Of a stretch of DNA of 37,630 nucleotides, positions 15,938 through 24,616 are shown piece after piece. A program made the position numbers and the translations under genes. A model generated the notes under the pieces. That model saw nothing but the letters and a program-made list of their open reading frames with translations. It did no database searches and was not told the DNA's origin. How positions within the stretch are numbered: the first letter of the stretch is position 1; every line of letters starts with the position of its first letter. The stretch is from DASPWV01 sp046727855 (GTDB lineage Bacteria > Acidobacteriota > Vicinamibacteria > Vicinamibacterales > UBA2999), in NCBI GenBank assembly GCA_046727855.1, contig JBKPDL010000019.1:1-37630 (forward strand), in the 5' to 3' direction.

Positions 15938-16038
15938 CACGCGCAACACTCGCAGACTCGAAAGTCGGAGCGGGGCATGTCCTCGCGCACCATCAAGCGA
16001 CCGCGGCCAGGGTGAACGGACGTTCCGCTGTCGCAAAT

Positions 16039-16191
16039 TAGACCGTTATGCGGCCACAGACGTGAATTTTGTACGCGTTGTGGACCCGCATAACGGTCTA
16101 CGGCGCGCGGAGCGCGCCAAGCCAACAACAAGAAACTAGCCAAGGGCCGCGGAGTTAGCCGGATATCAAGGGCAGGGCCCTTGGCTAGTTC
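16039..16191. repeat. Three-hairpin intergenic repeat, copy 2 (complete)
   Basis: Three hairpins lie in series. The first has 15-bp arms 16039-16053 and 16086-16100, with a further 5 bp (16054-16058 with 16079-16083) after a 2-nt bulge and a 20-nt loop. The second has arms 16102-16108 and 16112-16118 with a 3-nt loop. An A/C-rich linker precedes the third, with perfect 15-bp arms 16134-16148 and 16176-16190 and a 27-nt loop. Copy 1 starts the window. The repeat lies between the small unknown pair and a membrane-protein gene. Confidence 0.85.
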
Positions 16192-16268
16192 CGTCTTGGT
16201 GATGAGGGCCGCTTGTCGAGCGGCCACTGCGCGTTGACGTGAGCGCCTGGGCGCAGTGGAATAAGGCG

Positions 16269-16661
16269 ATGGACACCAACCGCCCTTCGGGTGAGCTCTA
16301 TAGCTGGACACAGGCAATCTACGCGCTGCACGCCTTTAGCCTGTTGACGGGTATCCTCGGCGCCGCCACCGTCGTTGGGGCCTTTCTCACCGGCTGGCCG
16401 TCCTTGATTGCGGTAATTCTGAATTACCTGAAGCGCAGCGATGTTCGCGGCACGTGGCTCGAGTCGCACTTCCGATGGCAGATTCGCACCTTCTGGTACG
16501 GATTGCTGTGGGTCAGTCTCTGCATCCTGTTCGTGGTTCTGACGCTCGGTCTCGGGATTCTGATCGCCTGGCTGCCGCTTGCCATCGTCAGCCTCTGGTT
16601 CATGTACCGGATTGCGCGCGGCTGGCTGGCGCTGAGGGACGGGCGTCCGATGTACGCGTGA
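16269..16661 (+). CDS. DUF4870-like integral membrane protein
   Basis: The product is 130 aa from ATG 16269, with TAAGG upstream; GTG 16239 is an alternative that would add ten residues. The sequence has a short N-terminal tail, a first helix (ALHAFSLLTGILGAATVVG) and a conserved middle, ILNYLKRSDVRGTWLESHF followed by RWQIRTFWYG. Two more helices and an RIARGWLALRDGRPMY tail complete it. This matches the small three- to four-helix DUF4870-type family found in many bacteria, whose function is unknown. Its upstream region is occupied by the hairpin repeat, so its promoter may lie within or just after that repeat. Confidence 0.8.
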   Translation: MDTNRPSGELYSWTQAIYALHAFSLLTGILGAATVVGAFLTGWPSLIAVILNYLKRSDVRGTWLESHFRWQIRTFWYGLLWVSLCILFVVLTLGLGILIAWLPLAIVSLWFMYRIARGWLALRDGRPMYA

Positions 16662-16820
16662 GCTGCGCAAGCGGATTCGCTGTGGGAACCACGCCATGAC
16701 GCGGGCGGACGAGCCCATGGACCGGCCGCCGTGTTGTCCGCGTCCCGCGGGCGACTGATAACGCCTCACGACGGCCCGCCCATTCTCTCTGACGGATACT
16801 TTCGCGGCACCGATAGGTCT

Positions 16821-17444
16821 ATGATGTCGCCCTCAATCATGGTGCGTGTGTTTAGCGTCGTGGTCTGGGCCGTCATGCTGCTGCCTGCTGGCGCAGCCGC
16901 CCAGGAATATGTTCGTGTTCCCGAGCGTCAGACGCACACGGATGTCAAAGCCGAGGCGTCATCCGGTTCGATCGTGCTCGTGCTGATTCCGAGCGGGACG
17001 ACGCTGCCGGTGGTAAAGCGTGAAGGCGAGTGGATTCAGGTGAAGCTCTCGCCGGAACTGCGCCAGACCGGAATTCCAATGCGGTGGTACGAGAACGAGA
17101 CGCTCGGCTTCGTGCACGACTCCACCGTCGACGTGATAAAGGGGCAGCTTCCGCCGGCGAAGCCGCTGGTGCAGGAGCCTCCGTCGAGTCAGCCGCCACG
17201 CGAGTACGTGCGCGTTCCCGCACGACAGACCCACACCAATGTGCACCTCGGGCCAGGATCGGAGTCGATCGTGATCGTGCTCGCACCGAGCGGCGCGATT
17301 CTGCCGGTGACGGGACGTCGAGGCGAATGGATTCAAGTGCGGCTCTCGCCGGAGCTGCGTCGCATCGGCATCCCGATGCGCTGGTACAAGAATGAAGACG
17401 GCGGGTTCGTCCACGAATCGACGATTGAGGTGTTCAAGAAGTGA
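16821..17444 (+). CDS. Exported protein with two SH3-like repeats
   Basis: The likely product is 207 aa from ATG 16821 (16824 and 16839 are close alternatives). A signal peptide (VFSVVVWAVMLLPAGAAA) is cut before QEYVRV. The mature protein is two near-identical halves: EYVRVPERQTHTDV to FVHDSTVDVIK, and EYVRVPARQTHTNV to FVHESTIEVFK. Each has the IVLVLIPSGTTLPV and GEWIQVKLSPELR pattern of bacterial SH3 (SH3b-like) domains. A Pro-rich linker joins them. Such domains usually bind cell-wall or peptide ligands. The stop overlaps the GTG start of the NHL gene. Confidence 0.75.
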   Translation: MMSPSIMVRVFSVVVWAVMLLPAGAAAQEYVRVPERQTHTDVKAEASSGSIVLVLIPSGTTLPVVKREGEWIQVKLSPELRQTGIPMRWYENETLGFVHDSTVDVIKGQLPPAKPLVQEPPSSQPPREYVRVPARQTHTNVHLGPGSESIVIVLAPSGAILPVTGRRGEWIQVRLSPELRRIGIPMRWYKNEDGGFVHESTIEVFKK

Positions 17445-18661
17445 CTCGCAAAACATTCGCGTTGTCCGCACTGGCCGCGGCACTGCTCGTCTCGATCAAC
17501 AGCGAGACCGTCGACGCACAGAGGCGTCGTCTCGCGACCGGAGAACGCGCCGGCCGCATGGGCGGATATGAAGTGGTGCCGAACTGGCCAAAGCCGCTGC
17601 CCGACACCGATCTCTCGCACAACGGATGGACGTGGGGATCGGGCTGCGGCGCCTGGGCCGAGAGTCCCGACAAAGTATGGATTTGCCAGCGTGGGGAGAT
17701 CGAACTACCACCTGGCGCGGCACCGTGGACCTTTGCCGGCCTGCTGAAGCCTCCGCGCACGAACACCGGACGCTGGCCGTATTCTGGCAACGACCCCGGA
17801 TACAAACTCCGTCGCCATCATGTGATCTTCGCCGTCGATCGCGAGGGAAAAACCATCGTCGAATGGCTGCAGCACGACAAGTATCTGGCGCCGCCGCAGG
17901 ACTCAGGGCCTGGATCGGTGTCACGCGGTCCGCACAAGATACTGATGAATCCGTACGATCCCGCGAAGCACCTGTGGATCGTCGACGACGACATGCACGA
18001 AATCAACGTGTTCACCAACGACGGCAAGCTCGTGAAGACGATGGGTGTGCGGGGCGTGCCTGGCCGCGGGCCGAACAACTTCAACCGCGTCACCGACATC
18101 GCATGGCTGCCCGATGGAACGTTTTTCGTCGCCGACGGTTATGCCGGTGTGCGCGTCGCGAAGTACGACAAGGATGGCAAGTTCCTGTTCGACTGGGGGC
18201 AGGCACCTTATAACCCCGACAACCCTGGGCCGAACGAATTCTTCTCGGTGCACAGTATCGGCATCAGCCGCGATCGCCGTCTCTTCGTCGCCGACCGCGA
18301 GCATCACCGCATGCAGGTGTTCGACGAGAACGGCCGCTTCCTCGACATGTGGCCCACCGGTCACAATTCAGCGGTGCTGGCGCACATCGTCACGGAGGAC
18401 GACTACGTCTGGGTCGCAGACTGGACGACGGATCGACTGGTGAAGTACGACTTGAACGGCCGCTACATCCTCGACATCGGAGGGCCCGGCGCGTTGCCAG
18501 GGCAGTTCGACGGCGTGCACCAGATTCATGTCGATCAGGAAGGCAACTTGTACGTCACGGAGGTGTCGAACGATCGATCGCAGAAGTTCCGGCCGCGGCC
18601 CGATGCGGACCCGGCGCAGCTGATCAAGCCGATGGTGGGCGCGCGAACGCACTGGAAGTAA
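17441..18661 (+). CDS. Exported NHL-repeat beta-propeller protein
   Basis: The 406-aa product starts at GTG 17441, overlapping the previous stop as GTGA, a sign of translational coupling. A signal peptide (FALSALAAALLVSINSETVDA) leads to a six-bladed NHL propeller. Blades carry strands such as HLWIVDDDMHEINVFTNDGK, GTFFVADGYAGVRVAKYDKD, RLFVADREHHRMQVFDENG, YVWVADWTTDRLVKYDLNG and NLYVTEVSNDRSQKF. The arrangement resembles peptidyl-alpha-hydroxyglycine alpha-amidating lyase-like proteins, but I cannot assign catalytic metal ligands. It sits between the SH3-like protein and an LmbE deacetylase, with a 4-bp gap to the latter. Confidence 0.85.
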   Translation: MTRKTFALSALAAALLVSINSETVDAQRRRLATGERAGRMGGYEVVPNWPKPLPDTDLSHNGWTWGSGCGAWAESPDKVWICQRGEIELPPGAAPWTFAGLLKPPRTNTGRWPYSGNDPGYKLRRHHVIFAVDREGKTIVEWLQHDKYLAPPQDSGPGSVSRGPHKILMNPYDPAKHLWIVDDDMHEINVFTNDGKLVKTMGVRGVPGRGPNNFNRVTDIAWLPDGTFFVADGYAGVRVAKYDKDGKFLFDWGQAPYNPDNPGPNEFFSVHSIGISRDRRLFVADREHHRMQVFDENGRFLDMWPTGHNSAVLAHIVTEDDYVWVADWTTDRLVKYDLNGRYILDIGGPGALPGQFDGVHQIHVDQEGNLYVTEVSNDRSQKFRPRPDADPAQLIKPMVGARTHWK

Positions 18662-18665
18662 TGTC

Positions 18666-19460
18666 ATGCGCGTCATCGCCGCTGCCGCGATTGCGACACT
18701 TTTCGCGCCTATGGCGCCCGCGTCGGATCAAGGTCGCGCGAAGACCCTCGTAGCTGTCTGGGCGCACGCCGACGACGAGGGACCCGTTGGCCCCATACTT
18801 GCGCGATATGCGCGCGAAGGCGTGCAGGTCTACCTGATCATCGCGACCGACGGCGCACAGGGGGCAGCGAATACGACTGTCCCGCGCGGGCCAGAGATCG
18901 CCAAGCTCCGCGTCGAAGAAGCCCGCTGTTCCGCGCAGGCGCTTGGTATCAACTCTCCGACCCTGCTTAGCTTTCCCGACGGGGCGTTAGGCAACTACTC
19001 TGCAGATCCGGCGATGCTGTACCGGTTGACCGAGCGTATTCACACAGAGTTGCAGCGCTTGCGACCAGACGTATTGATCACGTGGGGACCGGACGGCGGT
19101 TACGGCCATCCCGATCATCGGATCGTGAGCAGTATCGTTACGCAGCTGGCGCGAGCCGGTGCGCCTGGCGTGCCGCAGCGTGTGTTCTACGCATCGATTC
19201 CAGCGGAAGGTATTCGCGCGATGTGTCCCGCGCGAGGCGAGCCTCCGCTGTTGATCCCGCAATCAGCTCTGTTCACGATGCGTGTGCCATTTACCGACGC
19301 CGATTTCGAGGCGGCACGGCGATCGATGGCCTGTCACAAGACACAGTTTTCGGACGAATCCGTCGAACGGGTCACCAAGGCGATGAAAGAGATTTTGAAA
19401 GGGGAAATCGCGCTGTCGTCGATGGTGCCGCAGCCGCTCTCGAACGACCTCTTCAAATAG
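18666..19460 (+). CDS. Exported LmbE/PIG-L family deacetylase
   Basis: The 264-aa product begins 4 bp after the NHL gene. A short signal peptide (AAAAIATLFAPMAPAS) suggests periplasmic location. The family signature appears as AHADDEG (residues 33-39), where the usual AHPDDE Pro is Ala, and as GHPDHR (147-152). His34, Asp37 and His151 are the expected zinc ligands, and the Asp next to Asp37 the general base. Members remove N-acetyl groups from GlcNAc-type sugars or act on thiol cofactors. With an SH3-like and an NHL protein in the same transcript, a cell-envelope glycan substrate is a fair guess. Confidence 0.85.
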   Translation: MRVIAAAAIATLFAPMAPASDQGRAKTLVAVWAHADDEGPVGPILARYAREGVQVYLIIATDGAQGAANTTVPRGPEIAKLRVEEARCSAQALGINSPTLLSFPDGALGNYSADPAMLYRLTERIHTELQRLRPDVLITWGPDGGYGHPDHRIVSSIVTQLARAGAPGVPQRVFYASIPAEGIRAMCPARGEPPLLIPQSALFTMRVPFTDADFEAARRSMACHKTQFSDESVERVTKAMKEILKGEIALSSMVPQPLSNDLFK

Positions 19461-19498
19461 CCGCGTCACGAGCGATTGCGGACTCGGGTCTGACGGCG

Positions 19499-20022
19499 TT
19501 ATTTCGTAACCACGCCGCACGCGATCCGTGCACCGGCGTTGCCGTCAGGATCGGTCTTCATGTCATCCGCCGCCGCGTGAATCATCAGGGCGGTGCCGCC
19601 GTTCGAGTACAACGAGTTCGCGTCCGTCCCCAGTGACACGTTGGCGTTGCTGACGGTCGTCTTCGCCGTGCCATCCTTGGAGACGGTGAAGTTGTTCATG
19701 TCACCGGCGTGAGGTCCCTCGGGATTCTGCATTCCATGCTTCTTCCCGTCGGATTGAAGTGGCCGCCGGCCGAGGTAAAGTCGGGGCCTTCGCATTTGGC
19801 GGTCTGGTGGAAATGCAGCGCGTGTTCGCCGGGTGGAAGCGCTTTGAGGTCGAGCGCGATCTCCACGCCACCGGCCTTGTTGGCAGTGATGGTGGCGACG
19901 CCAACTGATTCGCCTTTTGCGCTCTTCAACTCGACTTTCTTCGCCATCTGAGCCAGAGCCACGCCGCCCATCAACATCATGGCGAAGCCGACAATCACAG
20001 TCCTGTCCATTGCTGGTTTCAT
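19499..20022 (-). pseudogene. sodC: Cu/Zn superoxide dismutase with one frameshift
   Basis: Two frames together spell a complete SodC of about 174 aa. The first begins at ATG 20022 with a signal peptide (VIVGFAMMLMGGVALA) and runs through LPPGEHALHFHQTAKCEG and SAGGHFNPTGR. The second continues KHGMQNPEGPHAGDMNN to SNGGTALMIHAAADDMKTDP and ARIACGVV. All expected metal ligands are present (HxH, the GGH and GPHAGD histidines with Asp, and IHAAADD), as are both disulfide cysteines. A single missing base in the GGGAAGAAG stretch near 19745 breaks the frame. It could be a real recent loss or a sequencing error. It would be a periplasmic superoxide defence enzyme. Confidence 0.85.
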
Positions 20023-20076
20023 CGTTGCCCCCGTTCTGACTGTCGCGAAGAACAGATGATATCGCCGACGCGTGCG

Positions 20077-20109
20077 ATGGAACTGCTCGAGGGCGAGACG
20101 CTCGCGGAA
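20077..20109 (+). pseudogene. Possible Ser/Thr kinase relic (MELLEGETLAE)
   Basis: A plus-strand stretch upstream of sodC encodes MELLEGETLAE. This is the hinge signature of bacterial Pkn2-type kinases, usually written VMELLEGETLAERL. The match is only 11 residues and the surrounding frame diverges, so this is a weak hint of a decayed kinase gene in the 20023-20220 gap. Confidence 0.3.
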
Positions 20110-20220
20110 GCAGCTCGGCCAATGCCTCGCGAGCGCGCCTGGCGATGCGCGATGTCGCTGTTGATTTCTTTGCTGCAGGTGGCGGCGAGAGACAAGTGTG
20201 ACCACTCCAGTGAATTGCGA

Positions 20221-21489
20221 CTAGAACTGCGCAGTCTCTGTCGATCCCTCCAGAGCCTTCGTCGAGGCAGCGCCGCCCGTAATGACGTCCGTGACGCGAT
20301 CGAAATAGCCCGTGCCCACCTCACGCTGATGCCTGGTCGCGGTGTAGCCCTCCCGCTCCGCCGCGAACTCACGCTCCTGGAGCTCCGAATACGCCGCCAT
20401 CCCGCGCTCGCGATAGCTGCGGGCGAGATCGAACATGCCGTAGTTGAGCGCGTGAAACCCCGCGAGCGTGACGAACTGGAATCGGTATCCCATGGCGCCG
20501 AGCTCGCGCTGGAATTTCGCAAGGGTCGTTGCGTCCAGGAACTTGCCCCAGTTGAATGACGGCGAACAGTTGTACGCGAGCAACTTGCCCGGAAACTCCC
20601 GCCGCACGGCCTCGGCGAAGCGCTTCGCCTCGTCGAGATCGGGCGTGGCCGTCTCGCACCACAGCATGTCGGCGTAGGGCGCATAGGCCACCGCTCGCGC
20701 GATCGCGCAATCAAGGCCGCAGCGAAGCGGATAGAAGCCTTCGGGCGTCCGCTCGCCTGACGCGATGAACGCATGGTCGCGCGGATCGACGTCAGAGGTC
20801 AGCAGCTTGGCGCTGTTGGCATCCGTACGCGCGATCACAATCGTGGGCACACCCATGACATCCGCCGCGAGGCGGGCGGCCACCAGCGTGCGGATGAAAT
20901 GAGCCGTTGGCACGAGCACCTTGCCGCCGAGGTGACCGCACTTTTTCTCCGAAGCGAGCTGATCCTCGAAGTGGACGCCTGCCGCGCCGGCTTCGATCAT
21001 CGCCTTCATCAGCTCGAACGCGTTGAGCGGGCCTCCGAAACCCGCTTCCGCATCGGCGACAATCGGAACGAACCAGTCACGTCCCTGCTTTCCTTCCGCG
21101 CACTCGATTTGGTCGGCGCGGTGCAGCGCCCGGTTGATGCGCCGCACCGCGGACGGCACGCTGTCGACCGGATACAGACTTTGATCCGGGTAGGTATGGC
21201 CCGACGTGTTGGCATCGGCGGCAACCTGCCAACCCGACACGTAGATGGCTTGCAGCCCGGCTCGCGCCATCTGGACCGCCTGGCTGCCGGTGAGCGCGCC
21301 GAGGGCATTGACGGAGTTCTCAGTGTGGAGGGCTGCCCAAAGCCGTCGAGCGCCGCGCTCCGCGAGCGTGTAGTGGATGCGCACGGAGCCGCGCAGCCGC
21401 TGCACATCGGCCTGGGTGTACGGACGCTTGATGCCGGCCCAGCGATCACTCTCGCCGATCGTAGCTATCACAGTGCGTTCAGTAAGCAT
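20221..21489 (-). CDS. aceA: Isocitrate lyase
   Basis: The 422-aa enzyme cleaves isocitrate to glyoxylate and succinate, the first step of the glyoxylate bypass needed for growth on fatty acids or acetate. The active-site signature KKCGH is at residues 182-186 with the catalytic Cys184. Other family landmarks are SGWQVAAD, YPDQSLYPVDSVP, WFVPIVADAEAGFGG, IVIARTDA and the NCSPSFNW motif near residue 325. Length fits the short bacterial AceA form. It lies 12 bp downstream of a TonB receptor gene on the same strand, so it may be cotranscribed with it. No malate synthase is in the window. The acyl-CoA dehydrogenase and PHA genes nearby fit a fatty-acid/acetyl-CoA economy. Confidence 0.95.
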   Translation of the reverse strand: MLTERTVIATIGESDRWAGIKRPYTQADVQRLRGSVRIHYTLAERGARRLWAALHTENSVNALGALTGSQAVQMARAGLQAIYVSGWQVAADANTSGHTYPDQSLYPVDSVPSAVRRINRALHRADQIECAEGKQGRDWFVPIVADAEAGFGGPLNAFELMKAMIEAGAAGVHFEDQLASEKKCGHLGGKVLVPTAHFIRTLVAARLAADVMGVPTIVIARTDANSAKLLTSDVDPRDHAFIASGERTPEGFYPLRCGLDCAIARAVAYAPYADMLWCETATPDLDEAKRFAEAVRREFPGKLLAYNCSPSFNWGKFLDATTLAKFQRELGAMGYRFQFVTLAGFHALNYGMFDLARSYRERGMAAYSELQEREFAAEREGYTATRHQREVGTGYFDRVTDVITGGAASTKALEGSTETAQF

Positions 21490-21501
21490 GATGGAACACC
21501 T

Positions 21502-24465
21502 CTAGAAACTAAGCTTTGCGGCAAGCTGCATTTGCCGCGGTGGCGCCGCTTGCGTGAAGCGGCCGTACGTCACGCGTCCAAGGGGGTCGCGTGCGGGGTC
21601 ATCGGGAAACGCGCCCGTTCCGAAGACGTTGTTCACGTCGATGTAGTTCGTTCGGTTGAACAGGTTGAACACTTCGAAGAATGCTTCGAGATGCACGTTG
21701 CCGCCCAGGACAAATCGCCGGCTCACACGCGTGTCGACGGTGAACTGGCTCGGGAGATTTTCGCTGTTGCGTCCGACGCTGCTGGCGATGTCAGCTGGAC
21801 TGCGCCGCGCGCGATCCGGCGGCGCCGCCGCCCCGTTCCCATCGCCGTTCAAATCTGCGCCCGCGAGCGGCGTGAATGGCCTGCCCGACGCCAGCGTGGC
21901 AATCGCCGATGCCTGCACGGCCGCGGGGAACTGGTACAGCCCCGAGAGAACGAAGCGATGGCGCTGATCCCACACCGCGGGGCCACGCTCGAGATCGGGA
22001 TCGAATCCGGTCGGCAGCCCAGTGGGGTCGGCCGGATTGCGCCCCGAGCCGAAGCTCTGTGGCACGAACGCGCTTTGAAAATCGGTGGAGTTGTCTTCGG
22101 ATTTCCCCAGCGTGTATGAGGCGAGAAACATGTTGCGGTGGCTGTAGCGCTTCTGCAGCGTCACCGTAAGACCGCGATACCACGTCTCGCCGAAATCCGT
22201 GTACTGAAGAACTGAGGCGGACGTTCCGGGTACCCCGCCGATATCGTTGGGCCGCCTGGCGGGATTCCCCAGCGCCGGAATCCGCGGGTTGTAATCGATC
22301 GTGCCGAGTTGATGCTTGCCGCGCGCATACAGCAGGTTTGCCGACATCGAAACGTCGCCGGTAATCGCGTGCTCGAAGCCGACTGACGCCTGATGTGCGA
22401 ACGGCGTTTCAAGACTGGGGTCCATCGAGATCACGACGCTCGGAAATGGACCGCCGAGCATTGCCAGCGCCTGGGCCTCGGTGAGGCGCCGATCCGGCGC
22501 ATTCCACGCCGCCTGCGCAATCGCCCCTCCAGCCTGCAGCGTCCGCACGCCGTCTGCCGAGCCATCGATCGCGTCGGTGACGAGCACGATCGCGGTGAGA
22601 TGGTTGTCGTAAAACAAGCCGTACGACCCGTGGATGGCGGTGCGGCCGTTCCCCCGGGGATCGAACGAGATTGCCAGACGCGGCGCGATGTTGTTGGTGT
22701 CCTGACGGAACCCGTAGCGGAAGCGGGCGCCGTTCAGGTCCGAGACGTCATACTGCACCGCGGGGAAGAACTGTCGTTGATAGCGTACGCCTGGCCTGAG
22801 CGTCAGCCGGCTTGACATCCGCCATTCGTCCTGCACGAACAGCGACACATCCTCGTAGGTGAACGACACTCGGTCGTTGCCGTAGCCCTGAATGTACGCC
22901 GCCGGCGTCCCCGCTGTCACCGCCGCCAGGCTCGTGAAAATATAGCGTCCGCCGAAATGCAGCGGCAGCGCATCGCGGCTCTTGATCCAGTTGAAGTCGA
23001 ACCCCGTTTTGAGTTGATGGTTGCCCGCGAACATACTCAGGGTGTCGACGAGCTGAACCCGATCGCTCAAACGCGGTTGCGGCGTGAAGCGTTGACGTCC
23101 GACGCTAGCCACACCGGAAATCTCGAGGGTTGGACCGCCGTCGCTCGTGCCGAGACAATAGCCAGCGCACTGCGGATCGAGCGAGTTGATCTCCTGGTCC
23201 TGACGCGCGTACTGCACTCGTGCCTCGTTGACCCACTTTGCCGAAAACACATTGTTCTGCGAGGCGGAGAACGAGTAGTCGGTCGCCAGCCGCACGGCCC
23301 CGCGGCTCCTGGCCACCAGGCCGCCGAACGGCTCGATGTTCTCGTTGGTCGCATCCGAGTAGTTGGCGCGGATCACCATGCTCGAGTTCGGGTTCCACTG
23401 CTGATCGATCTTGCCGAGCACTTGTGTCTGGCGGACGTCATAAGGGTTCGCGCCAGTCGTCACCGGGAACCCGGCGTTGGTGAGCACGGCCGCCGCGGCT
23501 TCAGTGATGGTGACGAGATTGCTGGCGTTGGTCTCGAGCCCTTCGAACGACAAGAAGAAGAACGTCTTCTCCTTCTTGACCGGCCCACCGGTCGTCGCAC
23601 CGTATTGGTACTGCCGGAACGGCGACTTGTCGCGATCGATCGCGTTGCCGAAGATATCGAACTGCTCGAAATGGTCTTTCGCGTTCAGGCTCTTGTCTCT
23701 GAAATAGCCGAATGCGTTGCCATGGAACTCGTTGGTGCCGCTTTTCGTGATGATGTTGACCACGCCGCCGGACGCCTTCCCGAACTCGGCCGAGTAGGAG
23801 TTGGTCAGCACCTGGAATTCGCGGATCGCCTCCTGACTGAAGACCGCGCGCACTGAACCAACCGACGGGTCGTTGTTGTCGAGGCCGTCGACCATGATGT
23901 TGTTGGAGCGCGCACGCTGGCCGGCAAAGGACAGACCAGACGTCGCGGAGGCGCCCTGCTGCGGCGTGTTGTCCTGCGTGACGCCGGGCGTGATCACGGC
24001 AAAGCTGATGAAGTTCCGTCCGTTAATCGGCAGGCTCTCGATCTGCTGCCCGCCGATGACGTGCGACACCGACGCGTCGTGCGTATCGACGATTGGCGAG
24101 GCCGCTGTCACGGTCACCGTCTCCGCCAGCTTCGCGGGAGCAAGCGTGAAATCTGTCTGCACCGATTGTCCGAGCTGCAGCACTACTTCGCGGGTCGCGG
24201 TCGCGAACCCGTCGAGCTCGGCCGAGAGCCGGTAGCGTCCCGGTGGAAGCGCAGGGATGACAAAGCGCCCCTGCGCCGATGTCACGACGGTGCGGACCAG
24301 ATTCGTCTCGACGTTGGTGACGGTGACGGTCACGCCGGGCATGACGCCGCCGGTGTCGTCGTGGACGACGCCATCAAGGTCAGCGCCAGTCAAGCGGGCT
24401 TGACCGGCAACGCCGGAGGGAATCAACAGCAGCAAGGCGATGACGGAAGCGGCGAATCGAGACAT
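21502..24465 (-). CDS. TonB-dependent receptor with N-terminal carboxypeptidase-regulatory domain
   Basis: The product is about 987 aa from ATG 24465, chosen because AAGGAGG stands seven bases upstream; the frame is open 24 codons further. A signal peptide (VIALLLLIPSGVAG) is followed by a CnaB/CarboxypepD_reg domain (DLDGVVHDDTGGVMPGVTVTV, LPPGRYRLSAELDGF). The plug shows AETVTVTAASPIVDT, LPINGRNFISF, NNIMVDGLDNNDPS and FGKASGGVVNIITKSGTNEF. The barrel ends in MQLAAKLSF, with the expected terminal Phe. It is of the Oar-like type, whose plug often has the GRNF signature. The substrate cannot be told. Isocitrate lyase follows within 12 bp. Confidence 0.9.
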   Translation of the reverse strand: MSRFAASVIALLLLIPSGVAGQARLTGADLDGVVHDDTGGVMPGVTVTVTNVETNLVRTVVTSAQGRFVIPALPPGRYRLSAELDGFATATREVVLQLGQSVQTDFTLAPAKLAETVTVTAASPIVDTHDASVSHVIGGQQIESLPINGRNFISFAVITPGVTQDNTPQQGASATSGLSFAGQRARSNNIMVDGLDNNDPSVGSVRAVFSQEAIREFQVLTNSYSAEFGKASGGVVNIITKSGTNEFHGNAFGYFRDKSLNAKDHFEQFDIFGNAIDRDKSPFRQYQYGATTGGPVKKEKTFFFLSFEGLETNASNLVTITEAAAAVLTNAGFPVTTGANPYDVRQTQVLGKIDQQWNPNSSMVIRANYSDATNENIEPFGGLVARSRGAVRLATDYSFSASQNNVFSAKWVNEARVQYARQDQEINSLDPQCAGYCLGTSDGGPTLEISGVASVGRQRFTPQPRLSDRVQLVDTLSMFAGNHQLKTGFDFNWIKSRDALPLHFGGRYIFTSLAAVTAGTPAAYIQGYGNDRVSFTYEDVSLFVQDEWRMSSRLTLRPGVRYQRQFFPAVQYDVSDLNGARFRYGFRQDTNNIAPRLAISFDPRGNGRTAIHGSYGLFYDNHLTAIVLVTDAIDGSADGVRTLQAGGAIAQAAWNAPDRRLTEAQALAMLGGPFPSVVISMDPSLETPFAHQASVGFEHAITGDVSMSANLLYARGKHQLGTIDYNPRIPALGNPARRPNDIGGVPGTSASVLQYTDFGETWYRGLTVTLQKRYSHRNMFLASYTLGKSEDNSTDFQSAFVPQSFGSGRNPADPTGLPTGFDPDLERGPAVWDQRHRFVLSGLYQFPAAVQASAIATLASGRPFTPLAGADLNGDGNGAAAPPDRARRSPADIASSVGRNSENLPSQFTVDTRVSRRFVLGGNVHLEAFFEVFNLFNRTNYIDVNNVFGTGAFPDDPARDPLGRVTYGRFTQAAPPRQMQLAAKLSF

Positions 24466-24616
24466 CGTGACCTCCTTAACGCCGCACACCGTATCGTGCA
24501 CCCGCCTCCCACAACACCTAGCGAAAGGCGGGATCACGCGAAATTTTGTCGTCCCATCGAAAGTTAGGGCTTGCCCGCCGAAGCTGCGCGCGGAGCAAGC
24601 GCTTAGCGAAGGCGGG
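24466..24616. repeat. Intergenic hairpins with REP-like core
   Basis: CCCGCCT (24501-24507) pairs with AGGCGGG (24526-24532). Further on, CCCGCC (24574-24579) pairs with GGCGGG (24611-24616). The second structure contains, on the minus strand, the CCGCCTTCGCTAAG core also seen at 5102-5115. Its TAA is the stop codon of the acyl-CoA dehydrogenase gene. The gap also contains the TonB receptor promoter, which I cannot place with confidence. Confidence 0.55.

Noticed and set aside
16039..16191. The repeat as an integron attC site (GTTATGC, GCATAAC and GTTAGCC heptamers occur)
   Set aside because: The first hairpin has the heptamers in the inverted order relative to attC (GTTATGC first, GCATAAC last). 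The alternative GCATAAC to GTTAGCC pairing matches at only five of seven bases, with no complementary L boxes. No integrase is in the window.
20773..22119. Plus-strand ORF of 448 codons across aceA and the TonB receptor end
   Set aside because: It spans two well-identified genes on the other strand and has no recognisable domain.
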